Part shown: one piece after another, positions 17,071 to 25,061 of the stretch | How the letters are laid out: every line of letters begins with the position of its first letter | Position numbering within the stretch: position 1 is the first letter of the stretch | Assembly: GCF_043194295.1 (NCBI RefSeq) | Contig: NZ_JBAFVK010000006.1 | Source of the DNA: Xanthobacter autotrophicus | GTDB lineage: Bacteria > Pseudomonadota > Alphaproteobacteria > Rhizobiales > Xanthobacteraceae | Strand: one strand, 5' to 3' | Length of the DNA: 64,000 nucleotides | Notes under the pieces: model-generated | What the model was told of the DNA's origin: nothing | What the model saw: only the letters and a program-made list of their open reading frames with translations | The model's database searches: none | Program-made: the position numbers and the translations under genes

Positions 17071-17619
17071 GTGGTTTCAACAGTCAATCTGAAGCGCGCC
17101 GGCGTTTTCTTCTTCGCGGCGTTCAGCTTTCAAGTGGTCGGCGCCAGCCTGCCCGCGTTCGCGGAAACCACCCCTCCGGGTGACCCGAAGGCGGTGAAGG
17201 ACGAGGACGGCAAGTATTTCGACGCGTCCGGCGCGCCCACCTACAACATCAAGCCGGACGGCACGGTGGATTGGTTCACCTATTCCGGCTACCGGCGCTA
17301 TCACGCCGAATGCCATGTGTGCCATGGCCCGGACGGCATGGGATCCACCTATGCGCCGGCCCTGATCGATTCGGTCAAGGTCATGAACTTCGACCAGTTC
17401 AGTGAAGTGGTGGTGGGTGGCCGGCAGAATGTCGGCGGCGGCAACGACAAGGTCATGCCGTCCTTCGGCCTGAACAAGAACGTGATGTGCTACCTGGACG
17501 ACATCTACGTCTACCTGCGCGCCCGTTCGAATGATGCACTGGGCCGCGTGCGTCCCGCCAAGCGGGACGACAAGACGCAGGGAACCACCGATGCGGAAAA
17601 AGCCTGCCTCGGCGAGTAA
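17071..17619 (+). CDS. xoxG: Cytochrome c XoxG, electron acceptor of XoxF
   Basis: A 182-residue periplasmic cytochrome of the XoxG/cL type that accepts electrons from reduced PQQ in XoxF. Residues 1-32 form a signal peptide (LKRAGVFFFAAFSFQVVGASLPAFA). The single heme site is C81-H-V-C84-H85, and GGNDKVMPSFGLNKNVM supplies the Met ligand. The start is GTG at 17071, chosen for GGAGAG six bases upstream and for the signal peptide; the frame is open further up without meaning. The 3' end overlaps xoxJ by 29 nt, which fits coupled expression. Confidence 0.9.
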   Translation: MVSTVNLKRAGVFFFAAFSFQVVGASLPAFAETTPPGDPKAVKDEDGKYFDASGAPTYNIKPDGTVDWFTYSGYRRYHAECHVCHGPDGMGSTYAPALIDSVKVMNFDQFSEVVVGGRQNVGGGNDKVMPSFGLNKNVMCYLDDIYVYLRARSNDALGRVRPAKRDDKTQGTTDAEKACLGE

Positions 17620-18514
17620 AAGGTCTCCGGCGACCAAGGAGCGTTTCGCCGCGCTCCTCGCCTCCTTCGCCACCGCTGCGCTGGCCGCGATTCTGCTGCT
17701 GAGCGCCTCGGGGGCGCGCGGCCAGCAGATCCCCGACCAGGTGTCGGCGGACGCGCTGCGGGTCTGCGCCGATCCGGCGAACATGCCCTATTCCAACATG
17801 ACGGGAGAAGGCTTCGAGAACCAGATCGCCGCCATCGTGGCCGACGAACTCAAGGTTCCGGTGCGCAATTATTTCATGCCGCAGGGGCCCGGCTTCGTGC
17901 GCAACACCCTCGGCCGGCGCCTGTGCGACGTGGTCATCGGCTATGCCGCCGGGGCTGATCCGGTGCTGCACACCAATCCCTATTACCAGTCGGTCTATGT
18001 GCTGGTGGTGAAGGCCGGCGGTCCCTTCGACGGGGTCGAGCAGCTTGCCGATCCGCGCCTCAAGGAGGCCCGGCTCGGCGTCATGGCGGCGACCCCGCCG
18101 GCGGATCACCTGCTGGAATATGGCCTGCTTCCCAAGGCGCGCACCTATTCGCTGCTGGTGGACCGCCGTTTCGCCTCGCCCGCCGAGGATATGCTGGCGG
18201 ACCTCGCCAAGGGCGAGATCGACGGCGCGCTGCTGTGGGGACCTACAGCCGGCGCTTTCGCCGCGTCTTCGCCGACGAAGCTCAAGGTGGTGCCGCTGCT
18301 GAAGGAAGCCGAGCGGCCGGCCATGACCTATCGCATCACCATGGGCGTGCGGCCCACCGACCATGCCTGGAAGCAGACGCTGAACACCGTGCTGCGCAAG
18401 CGCGCCGCGGATATCGAGAAGGTGCTGCTCGCCGCCCACGTGCCTCTCGTCGACGAGGACGGCGCCCTCATCACCGCCGCAGCGCCCGCCGGGGACACGA
18501 GGATCGGCCAGTGA
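17591..18514 (+). CDS. xoxJ: XoxJ, periplasmic solute-binding-like activator of methanol dehydrogenase
   Basis: A 307-residue periplasmic-binding-protein-fold member of the XoxJ/MxaJ family, thought to help mature or activate the apo-dehydrogenase. An Arg/Lys-rich N-terminus leads into a membrane segment and cleavage site (AALAAILLLSASGARG) around residues 30-44. Typical family text follows: LRVCADPANMPYSNMTGEGFENQIA, then RRLCDVVIGYAAG. ATG at 17591 lies inside the xoxG end, and the stop overlaps the next gene as GTGA. The order xoxF-xoxG-xoxJ is the standard one. Confidence 0.9.
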   Translation: MRKKPASASKRSPATKERFAALLASFATAALAAILLLSASGARGQQIPDQVSADALRVCADPANMPYSNMTGEGFENQIAAIVADELKVPVRNYFMPQGPGFVRNTLGRRLCDVVIGYAAGADPVLHTNPYYQSVYVLVVKAGGPFDGVEQLADPRLKEARLGVMAATPPADHLLEYGLLPKARTYSLLVDRRFASPAEDMLADLAKGEIDGALLWGPTAGAFAASSPTKLKVVPLLKEAERPAMTYRITMGVRPTDHAWKQTLNTVLRKRAADIEKVLLAAHVPLVDEDGALITAAAPAGDTRIGQ

Positions 18515-19113
18515 CGACCGGGCGCGCGCCGACCGCTGCCCCCGGCCGGGCCGGGGGGCTGGCGCGTGCCGCTTTCGCCGCACTCTGCCTCGCGGCGGCC
18601 CTGTCCTGTTTCATCGCCCGTGCCGTTGCCGATGAGGCGCCGCCGGAGCCGACCGGCTATCGCCTCGACGCCTATCGCGCGCCGACCCCGGCCACCCTTG
18701 CCGGCGCCAAGGTTCTGGACACCCAGGGCGCCGCCGCGCTTTGGCGCGCGGGAACCGCCGTCTTCGTCGACGTGCTGCCGCGCCCGCCCCGGCCCGCCGC
18801 CCTGCCCGAGGGCACGGTGTGGCGCGATGCGCCCCATGACAGCATTCCCGGCGCCTTGTGGCTGCCGAACGTGGGCTTTGGCGCCCTCAATTCCGATACC
18901 GAGGCCTATTTCCGCGCCGGGCTGGAAGCCGCCAGTCGCGGCGATGTGAATGCAACCCTCGTCATCTTCTGCCAGCGTCAGTGCTGGATGTCGTGGAACG
19001 CGGCGAAGCGGGCGTTGGAAGGCGGCTATCGCAACGTCGCCTGGTTTCCCGAAGGCGTCGACGGCTGGTCCGATGCCGGCCTGCCGCTCGCCCCCGCCCA
19101 ACCGCGGCCCTGA
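18511..19113 (+). CDS. PQQ-dependent catabolism-associated CXXCW-motif protein
   Basis: A 200-residue secreted rhodanese-like protein of a family that co-occurs with PQQ alcohol dehydrogenases. Residues 1-40 hold a signal sequence (AAFAALCLAAALSCFIARAVA). The signature reads FC154-QRQ-C158-W159-MSWNAAKRAL, so the two Cys are three residues apart. The role is unknown; a thiol relay with the downstream SoxYZ-like carrier is a family-level guess. The start is GTG at 18511, overlapping the xoxJ stop by 4 nt. Codon use matches its neighbours. Confidence 0.85.
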   Translation: MTTGRAPTAAPGRAGGLARAAFAALCLAAALSCFIARAVADEAPPEPTGYRLDAYRAPTPATLAGAKVLDTQGAAALWRAGTAVFVDVLPRPPRPAALPEGTVWRDAPHDSIPGALWLPNVGFGALNSDTEAYFRAGLEAASRGDVNATLVIFCQRQCWMSWNAAKRALEGGYRNVAWFPEGVDGWSDAGLPLAPAQPRP

Positions 19114-19159
19114 CGCCAACAAATCCGGTCTGGCCGATCCGGCACAAGGAGGAACCGCC

Positions 19160-20023
19160 ATGATGCGCCGCTCGCCATTCCGCACCGCCGGCCGGGCGGG
19201 CCTGCTCGCGCTGGCTCTGGGCGCGCCGGCCGTGGGCGTCGTCCCAGCCGCCGCCCTGGCGGCCGATCCGGCCCCGCGGCCCAGCCTGGAGCTGGACCAG
19301 GAGGCCACCAAGGAGGCCACCTGGTCCTCCATCCGGCCCGATCTCTTTCCGGGCAAGTCCATCGCCGAGGCCGGCGCCATCGTGCAGCTCGACGCGCCGG
19401 GCCGGGCGGAGGATGCGGCCCTCGTGCCCATCACCATTCAGCTGGCCGTGCCGGCGGGCGATCCGCGCACGCTGAAGGCGGTCACTTTGGTGGTGGACGA
19501 GAACCCCGCGCCCATGGCCGGCCGCTTCACCCTGGCCGAGGGCACGCGGAATTTTGCCCTGTCGCTGCGGGTGCGGGTGAATTCCTATTCCTTCGTGCGC
19601 GCGGTGGCGGAGACCAGCGACGGCGCGCTGCTGATGACCAAGGCCTATGTGAAGGCGGCGGGCGGCTGTTCTGCCCCCGCCACCAAGGACACGGCGGACT
19701 CCATCGCCCATGTGGGCGAGATGCGATTCCGCTCCTTCGCCGCCACTGGCCGGCCGGAAGCCCAGGTGCAGATCCGCCACCCCAATTTCTCGGGCCTCCA
19801 GATCGATCAGGAGACTCGCGGCTATACCCCGGCCTGGTTCGTGCGCGAGGTGGAGGTGAAGCAGGGCGAGAAGCTGATCTTCGCCATGGAAGGCGGCATC
19901 TCCATCAGCGAGGACCCCACCTTCCGCTTCAGCTACACGCCCTCATCGGACCAGGTGAGCGTCCGCGCCGAGGACACGGAAGGCAAGGTCTTCACCCGCA
20001 CGTTTCCGGGCGGCGGCAGCTGA
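19160..20023 (+). CDS. Quinoprotein dehydrogenase-associated SoxYZ-like carrier
   Basis: A 287-residue periplasmic protein that joins SoxY-like (about residues 45-180) and SoxZ-like (about 190-285) domains in one chain. A signal peptide spans roughly residues 1-35 (PAVGVVPAAALA). The SoxY swinging-arm Cys is visible as C170 in KAAGGCSAP, here followed by more sequence because SoxZ is fused on. In sulfur oxidation this Cys carries the substrate; what it carries beside XoxF is not known. ATG at 19160 has AAGGAGGAA upstream. Last gene of the xoxF cluster, convergent with dctD at 21 nt. Confidence 0.87.
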   Translation: MMRRSPFRTAGRAGLLALALGAPAVGVVPAAALAADPAPRPSLELDQEATKEATWSSIRPDLFPGKSIAEAGAIVQLDAPGRAEDAALVPITIQLAVPAGDPRTLKAVTLVVDENPAPMAGRFTLAEGTRNFALSLRVRVNSYSFVRAVAETSDGALLMTKAYVKAAGGCSAPATKDTADSIAHVGEMRFRSFAATGRPEAQVQIRHPNFSGLQIDQETRGYTPAWFVREVEVKQGEKLIFAMEGGISISEDPTFRFSYTPSSDQVSVRAEDTEGKVFTRTFPGGGS

Positions 20024-20043
20024 GGGGGGCTGTCTTCCCACCC

Positions 20044-21399
20044 TCACCGCGCGGTCTGGCGGGGCGGGCGGTAGGCGGACTGGTCGATGCCGTGGCGGCG
20101 CAGCTTGTCGTAGAAGGTCTTGCGCGGAATGCCGAGGGCCGCAACGGTGGCCTGGATATCGCCCTGGCTGGCTGCCAGCGCGGCGCGGATTTCGCCGGCC
20201 TCGAAACGGTCCACCCGCTCCGGCAATGTCCCATCCGTGGGCTCGGCCCGTGCGCCGGGGTCGTCCCTGAGGTCATCCACCAGCCCCAGCGCCACCCGCT
20301 CGGCATAATGCACCAGCTCGCGCACATTGCCCGGCCACTCGTGCTCGGCGAGGTGCTTGCGCACGGCGGCGTCCAGCTCCGGCGGCGGCCGTTTGAAGCG
20401 GTCCGCCGCGCGGGCGAGGAAATGGCCGAACAGCAACGGTACGTCCGCCCGCCGCTCGCGCAGCGCGGGAATCCGCACACCGGCCACGTGCAGTCGATAA
20501 TAGAGATCCTCGCGGAAGGCGCCCTGCCGCACCAGCGCCGGCAGGTCCACCTTGGAGGCGGCCACCACGCGGATGTCCACGCGTCGCGTGTCGTTGGTGC
20601 CGAGTGGCGCGATCTCGCGGGCTTCCAGCACCCGCAGCAGCTTCACCTGCAAAGCTGGCGACATGGCCTCGATCTCGTCGAGGAAGAGGGTGCCGCCATT
20701 GGCGTGCTCGATGCGCCCCACCCGCTTCTTGAGCGCGCCGGTGAAGGCGCCGGCCTCGTAGCCGAACAATTCGCTCTCGATGACGGTTTCCGGCAGCGCG
20801 CCGCAATTGACCGCCACGAACGGCCGTGAGGCGCGGCGGCTCCAGCGATGGAGCGCATTCGCCACCACCTCCTTGCCGGAGCCGGTCTCGCCCTCCACCA
20901 GCACGTCCACGTCGGCGTCGGCGATCTGGCGCAGCATCTGGCGCATGCGCGCCATCACCGGGGTGGCGCCCAAAAGGGGCATGTCCTCGCTGGCGGTCTC
21001 CACCGCGCGCTTCAGCTCGCGATTTTCCAGCACCAGGCGCCGCCGGTCGAGGGCATGGCGGACGCTGGTGAGGAGCCGGTCGTTGGCATAGGGCTTGGCG
21101 AGGAAGTCGTAGGCGCCCTCGCGCATGGCATCCACCGCCATGGCGATGTCGCCGTGACCGGTGATGAGGATGACCGGCAGGTCCGGATCGATGCGCCTGA
21201 GGCGCCGGAACAGTTCCAGCCCGTCGATGCCCGGCATGCGCACGTCGCTGACCACCACGCCGGGAAAATCGGCGCCGATCTCCTCCAGCGCGGCCAGGGC
21301 CGAGCCATAGCCGGCGGCGGTGAGGCCGGCGAGCATCAGCGCTTGCACATTGGCGGCGCGCAGCAGGTCGTCGTCATCGATGAACGCGACATCGCTCAT
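20044..21399 (-). CDS. dctD: C4-dicarboxylate transport response regulator DctD (sigma-54 activator)
   Basis: A 451-residue NtrC-type activator. The receiver domain has the acceptor D52 in VVVSDVRMPGIDG. The AAA+ domain has Walker A GETGSGKE (170-177), the sigma-54 contact loop GAFTGA (217-222) and Walker B GGTLFLDE (235-242). The C-terminal Fis-type helix-turn-helix (ATVAALGIPRKTFYDKLRRHG) lies near 415-436. ATG at 21399 overlaps the dctB stop by 4 nt. The divergent dctA has a sigma-54 promoter and paired operators, so the target is clear. Confidence 0.93.
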   Translation of the reverse strand: MSDVAFIDDDDLLRAANVQALMLAGLTAAGYGSALAALEEIGADFPGVVVSDVRMPGIDGLELFRRLRRIDPDLPVILITGHGDIAMAVDAMREGAYDFLAKPYANDRLLTSVRHALDRRRLVLENRELKRAVETASEDMPLLGATPVMARMRQMLRQIADADVDVLVEGETGSGKEVVANALHRWSRRASRPFVAVNCGALPETVIESELFGYEAGAFTGALKKRVGRIEHANGGTLFLDEIEAMSPALQVKLLRVLEAREIAPLGTNDTRRVDIRVVAASKVDLPALVRQGAFREDLYYRLHVAGVRIPALRERRADVPLLFGHFLARAADRFKRPPPELDAAVRKHLAEHEWPGNVRELVHYAERVALGLVDDLRDDPGARAEPTDGTLPERVDRFEAGEIRAALAASQGDIQATVAALGIPRKTFYDKLRRHGIDQSAYRPPRQTAR

Positions 21400-23246
21400 G
21401 AGATTGCCCCGGAGGCCCTGGGTAGTGTGATGGTGAAGACGGCGCCGTCCGCATTGGCCACGGCCAGCGTGCCGCCCGATTCGGAAATGATGTCCTTGGA
21501 GATCACGAGCCCCAGCCCCAGCCCCTGGGGCTTGGTGGTGGTGAAGGGCAGGAACAGCGCCCCCAGCACTTCCGGCGGCAGGCCGGGGCCGTTGTCGGCC
21601 ACCGTGATCACCACCTTGTCCGCGCCCGTGGCGGAGGCGATGCGGATCTCGCCGTCGCGGCGGGTTTCGAGGGCCTCGGCGGCGTTCTGGATGAGGTTGA
21701 CAAACACCTGCTCCAGCCGCACCCGGTCACCCGTCACCTGCGCGGCGGGGTCGTCGAGGTCGACCTTCAGGGTGATGTTGTTCTGCAGCAGCCGATAGCG
21801 CAGCAGCAGCAGCGCGCCGTCTACGACGGTGCCCAGCCCCACCGGCTCGAGCCGCGCGGCGGACTTGCGGGCAAACGCGCGCAATTCCCCGGTGATGGCG
21901 CCGATGCGCTCGGTGAGCGTGGCGATGGTTCGCAGGTTCTCCACCGCAGGTTCCGTCTGGCCCTGCGCCAGGAAGGCCCGGGAATTCTCGGCGAAGGTGC
22001 GGATGGCCGCCACCGGCTGGTTCACCTCATGGGCGACGCCGGCGGCGATCTGGCCCAGCACCGCGAGCTTGGACGCCTGCACCAGCTCGTCCTGGAGGGC
22101 GTCGATGGCGAGGCGGGCGCGCCGGCGCTCCTCCATCTCGGTGCGCAGCTGGGCGTTGGCGGCGCTCAGCTCGGCGGTGCGGTCGGCAACCCGCGCTTCC
22201 AACTCGCGCCGGGCCTCGGCCTCCTGCGCCTCGGCGCGGGCGCGGCGGCGGCGGCGGGTGCGCCACAATCCCGCTGAGCCGATGGCGACCACCCCAAGCA
22301 GGGCGGCGGAAGTGCGCGCCGCGGTGGCGGCAAGGTTGGTGGTGGCGGCGGTGGGCGCGAGCACCGACAAGGTCCAGTCGGTGGTGGGCACGGGCAGGGA
22401 GGATTCGAGGAAATCCTCCCGCTTGGCCTGGCCGGGTAGCCGCACCCGCTTCACCGCCGGATCGGCGGCGGTGGGGGCGAGGTCGAGGAGGTCGAGGGGC
22501 GCATCGCCGAACTGGAGGCTCTCGCGGATGGCCTCGCGCTCCGTTGGGTCGAGGGGTTGGGTGGTGCGGAAGCGGAAGCCGGGCACGCTGGAGATGAGCA
22601 CGATGTGGCGGGCATCGGTGACGAAGGTGGGCTCGGCGAAACGCCGCCACTCGTCCTCCAGCGCGTCGAACTCGGCCTTAAGCACCAGCACGCCGATGGG
22701 CACGCCGTCCGCCTCCACCCTTTGGGCGAGATAAAGGCCGGGGCGGTGGCTGACGGTGCCGAAGGCGAAATGCTCGGCCCGGCCCTGCGCCAAGGCGAGA
22801 CGGAAATAGGGGCGGAAGCCGTAGTCGCTGTTCAGGAAGCTTTCGGGAGTGCGGTAGTTGCTCGCCACGATGGTGTGGCCATCGGCGTCGATGAGATAGA
22901 TGACGCCGGTGCGGGTGCCCGCCGCCAGTTGCTCGAACCGTTTGTTGAGGGCGTCGATGCGCGCCGTGTTGCCGGTCTCCAGCGCCCGGCGCACGTCGGG
23001 GTCCTGGGCCAAAGCGAGAGGCAGGGAGCGCTGCTTTTCGATCTCGGAGCGCAGCACCGCCACGCGCAGGGCGGCGGCGGTGGCCGCGCTCGCCTCCACC
23101 TGGGCCAGGGCCCAGCGCCGGGCGGCATAGTCCGCCACCCGGTCGAGCCCCAGCAGGGTGAGCGCGATGGCCGCCCCCACGCCCGCTGCCACGAGGATGG
23201 GTCGCCGACGGGTTGCCGGTCGACCCTCGCTAAGGGACGCGTCCAC
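21396..23246 (-). CDS. dctB: C4-dicarboxylate sensor histidine kinase DctB
   Basis: Membrane sensor kinase that phosphorylates DctD when dicarboxylate is present. A first membrane segment (ILVAAGVGAAIALTLLGL) lies near residues 16-33, then a periplasmic PAS/Cache-like sensor region of about 260 residues. A second segment (TSAALLGVVAIGSAGLW), a coiled coil, and the kinase core follow, with the phospho-acceptor His in GVAHEVNQPVAAIRTFAENS, the N box and GLGLGLVISKDII. The start is uncertain: GTG at 23246, used here (616 residues), leaves the two DctD operators outside the gene; ATG at 23309 would overlap one. The frame is open further into the dctA leader. Confidence 0.9.
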   Translation of the reverse strand: MDASLSEGRPATRRRPILVAAGVGAAIALTLLGLDRVADYAARRWALAQVEASAATAAALRVAVLRSEIEKQRSLPLALAQDPDVRRALETGNTARIDALNKRFEQLAAGTRTGVIYLIDADGHTIVASNYRTPESFLNSDYGFRPYFRLALAQGRAEHFAFGTVSHRPGLYLAQRVEADGVPIGVLVLKAEFDALEDEWRRFAEPTFVTDARHIVLISSVPGFRFRTTQPLDPTEREAIRESLQFGDAPLDLLDLAPTAADPAVKRVRLPGQAKREDFLESSLPVPTTDWTLSVLAPTAATTNLAATAARTSAALLGVVAIGSAGLWRTRRRRRARAEAQEAEARRELEARVADRTAELSAANAQLRTEMEERRRARLAIDALQDELVQASKLAVLGQIAAGVAHEVNQPVAAIRTFAENSRAFLAQGQTEPAVENLRTIATLTERIGAITGELRAFARKSAARLEPVGLGTVVDGALLLLRYRLLQNNITLKVDLDDPAAQVTGDRVRLEQVFVNLIQNAAEALETRRDGEIRIASATGADKVVITVADNGPGLPPEVLGALFLPFTTTKPQGLGLGLVISKDIISESGGTLAVANADGAVFTITLPRASGAIS

Positions 23247-23267
23247 TCCCGATCCCGATCTCAAACT

Positions 23268-23315
23268 GTGCGATTTTCCGCACGTGGTTGAGAGTGAGAG
23301 TGCATCCATCCGCAC
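23268..23315. promoter_or_regulatory. Two tandem DctD-type operators (upstream activating sequence)
   Basis: Site 1 at 23268-23283 reads GTGCG-ATTTTC-CGCAC, a perfect 5-bp dyad. Site 2 at 23300-23315 reads GTGCA-TCCATC-CGCAC, one mismatch from the same pattern. Their centres are 32 bp apart, about three helical turns, and they lie about 90-130 bp before the sigma-54 promoter. This is the arrangement expected for DctD, which binds paired sites upstream of dctA in rhizobia. Confidence 0.75.
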
Positions 23316-23399
23316 GCGGAGTCGAGCGCTATTCCGGAGCTTCCAGAAATTTGTGTTCGTTTCCAAAGCTCTAACAAAGATACGCGTGTGACGCGGGAC

Positions 23400-23414
23400 T
23401 GGCATGCAGCTTGC
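23400..23414 (+). promoter_or_regulatory. Sigma-54 promoter of dctA
   Basis: TGGCAT-GCAGC-TTGC matches the -24/-12 consensus TGGCAC-N5-TTGC, with the invariant GG and GC ten bases apart. It lies 108 nt before the dctA ATG. Confidence 0.85.
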
Positions 23415-23521
23415 GCAAGAGGGGGCGTGCCCGGCGCGCCGCGCCGTCCCGTCAATGAAGCATCCGGCGTCCGCAGTGCCCATCGCAAGAGGCACCCCGG
23501 CGCCGGCGGAGGAACTCTCCA

Positions 23522-24868
23522 ATGGCCCATGCAATTCCCGCCGTGGCGCTGTCGGCGCATCCGCGCAAATTCTACCACCACCTGTATTTCCAGGTCATCA
23601 TCGCCATCATCGCCGGCATCCTGCTCGGCCATTTCTACCCGGATGTGGGCGCCAGCCTGAAGCCGCTGGGCGACGCCTTCATCAAGCTGGTGAAGATGGT
23701 CATCGCCCCGGTCATCTTCCTCACCGTGGTCACCGGCATCGCCGGCATGCGCGACCTTGCCAAGGTCGGGCGCGTGGCCGGCAAGGCCATGATTTACTTC
23801 ATCACCTTCTCCACCCTGGCGCTGCTCATCGGCCTCGTGGTGGCGAACGTGGTGCAGCCCGGCTCGGGCCTCAACATCGATCCCAAGTCGCTGGACCCCA
23901 AGGCAGTGGCCGGCTATGCGGCGCAGGCCCATGACTCGACCATCATCGGCTTCCTGATGAACATCATCCCGACGACGCCCATCTCGGCGCTCGCCTCGGG
24001 CGACATCCTGCAGGTGCTGTTCTTCGCCGTGCTGTTCGGCATCGCTTTGGGCGGCGTCGGCGATGCCGGCGAGCCGGTGATGAAGATCCTGAACTCGGCG
24101 TCGGCGGCCATGTTCCGCCTGGTGGCGATCCTGATGAAGGCGGCCCCCATCGGCGCCTTCGGCGCCATGGCCTTCACCATCGGCAAATACGGCATCGGAT
24201 CGGTGGCGAACCTCGCCATGCTGATCGTCACCTTCTACATCACCGCCGCCCTGTTCATCTTCGTGGTGCTGGGCCTGGTGGCGCGCTACAACGGCTTCTC
24301 CCTGTGGAAGCTGCTGAAGTATATCCGCGAGGAACTGCTCCTCGTGCTCGGCACCTCGTCGTCGGAAGCCGCCCTGCCGGGCCTGATGCTGAAGATGGAG
24401 CGCGCCGGCTGCGCCAAGTCGGTGGTGGGCCTGGTGATCCCCACGGGCTACTCGTTCAACCTCGACGGCACCAACATCTACATGACGCTGGCGGCCCTGT
24501 TCATCGCCCAGGCCACCGGCATCCACCTGTCGTTCGAGGAACAGATCCTGCTGCTTCTGGTGGCCATGCTCTCGTCCAAGGGCGCGGCGGGCATCACCGG
24601 CGCCGGCTTCATCACCCTCGCTGCCACGCTCTCGGTGGTGCCGAGCGTGCCGGTGGCGGGCCTCGCCCTCATCCTCGGCATCGACCGCTTCATGTCCGAG
24701 TGCCGGGCCATCACCAACTTCATCGGCAATGCGGTGGCCACCATCGTGGTCGCCCGCTGGGAAGGCGAGCTGAACAAGGACCAGCTCAACCGCGCCCTCA
24801 ACGGCGAGCATTTCTCCCTTGAGGACGAGCTGGAGACCACCGGCGCCCCGGCCATCGCGGCCGAGTGA
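23522..24868 (+). CDS. dctA: C4-dicarboxylate:cation symporter DctA
   Basis: An inner-membrane secondary transporter taking up succinate, malate and fumarate. The 448-residue length is normal. Family features include FYHHLYFQVIIAIIAGILLGHF at the N-terminus, LVKMVIAPVIFLTVVTGIAGM near 60, the Ser-rich reentrant loop LVLGTSSSEAALPGLM near 277, GYSFNLDGTNIYMT near 312, and MLSSKGAAGITGAGF near 350. ATG at 23522 has GGAGGAA upstream. Transcription should be from the sigma-54 promoter at 23400-23414 under DctB/DctD. Confidence 0.96.
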   Translation: MAHAIPAVALSAHPRKFYHHLYFQVIIAIIAGILLGHFYPDVGASLKPLGDAFIKLVKMVIAPVIFLTVVTGIAGMRDLAKVGRVAGKAMIYFITFSTLALLIGLVVANVVQPGSGLNIDPKSLDPKAVAGYAAQAHDSTIIGFLMNIIPTTPISALASGDILQVLFFAVLFGIALGGVGDAGEPVMKILNSASAAMFRLVAILMKAAPIGAFGAMAFTIGKYGIGSVANLAMLIVTFYITAALFIFVVLGLVARYNGFSLWKLLKYIREELLLVLGTSSSEAALPGLMLKMERAGCAKSVVGLVIPTGYSFNLDGTNIYMTLAALFIAQATGIHLSFEEQILLLLVAMLSSKGAAGITGAGFITLAATLSVVPSVPVAGLALILGIDRFMSECRAITNFIGNAVATIVVARWEGELNKDQLNRALNGEHFSLEDELETTGAPAIAAE

Positions 24869-24895
24869 GCAGGGCCTGACGACATCCGGCGGGCT

Positions 24896-24917
24896 CCGCC
24901 TCTCCCCGGAGAGGCGG
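24896..24917. repeat. Perfect 10-bp hairpin after dctA, first of a similar pair
   Basis: CCGCCTCTCC-CC-GGAGAGGCGG, 28 nt after the dctA stop. It is close in sequence to the terminator stem at 24955-24976 (CCGCCTCCCC), so the two look like copies of one short palindromic element. Confidence 0.55.
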
Positions 24918-24954
24918 GCGGTGGCTCGCCGGACCGGGACCGCAAGGTCCGCTA

Positions 24955-24983
24955 CCGCCTCCCCCAGGGGAGGCGGTTTCTTT
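24955..24983 (+). terminator. dctA terminator
   Basis: Stem CCGCCTCCCC and GGGGAGGCGG with a minimal loop, then TTTCTTT. It lies 87 nt after the dctA stop and before the chrA-like gene. Confidence 0.75.
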
Positions 24984-25061
24984 GAGGGCGGCACGGCGCC
25001 GCCTTGACGGCCTGCCGGTACCGATGACATCGAAGGCTCCGACAGAACGGGGCCGCACGCC

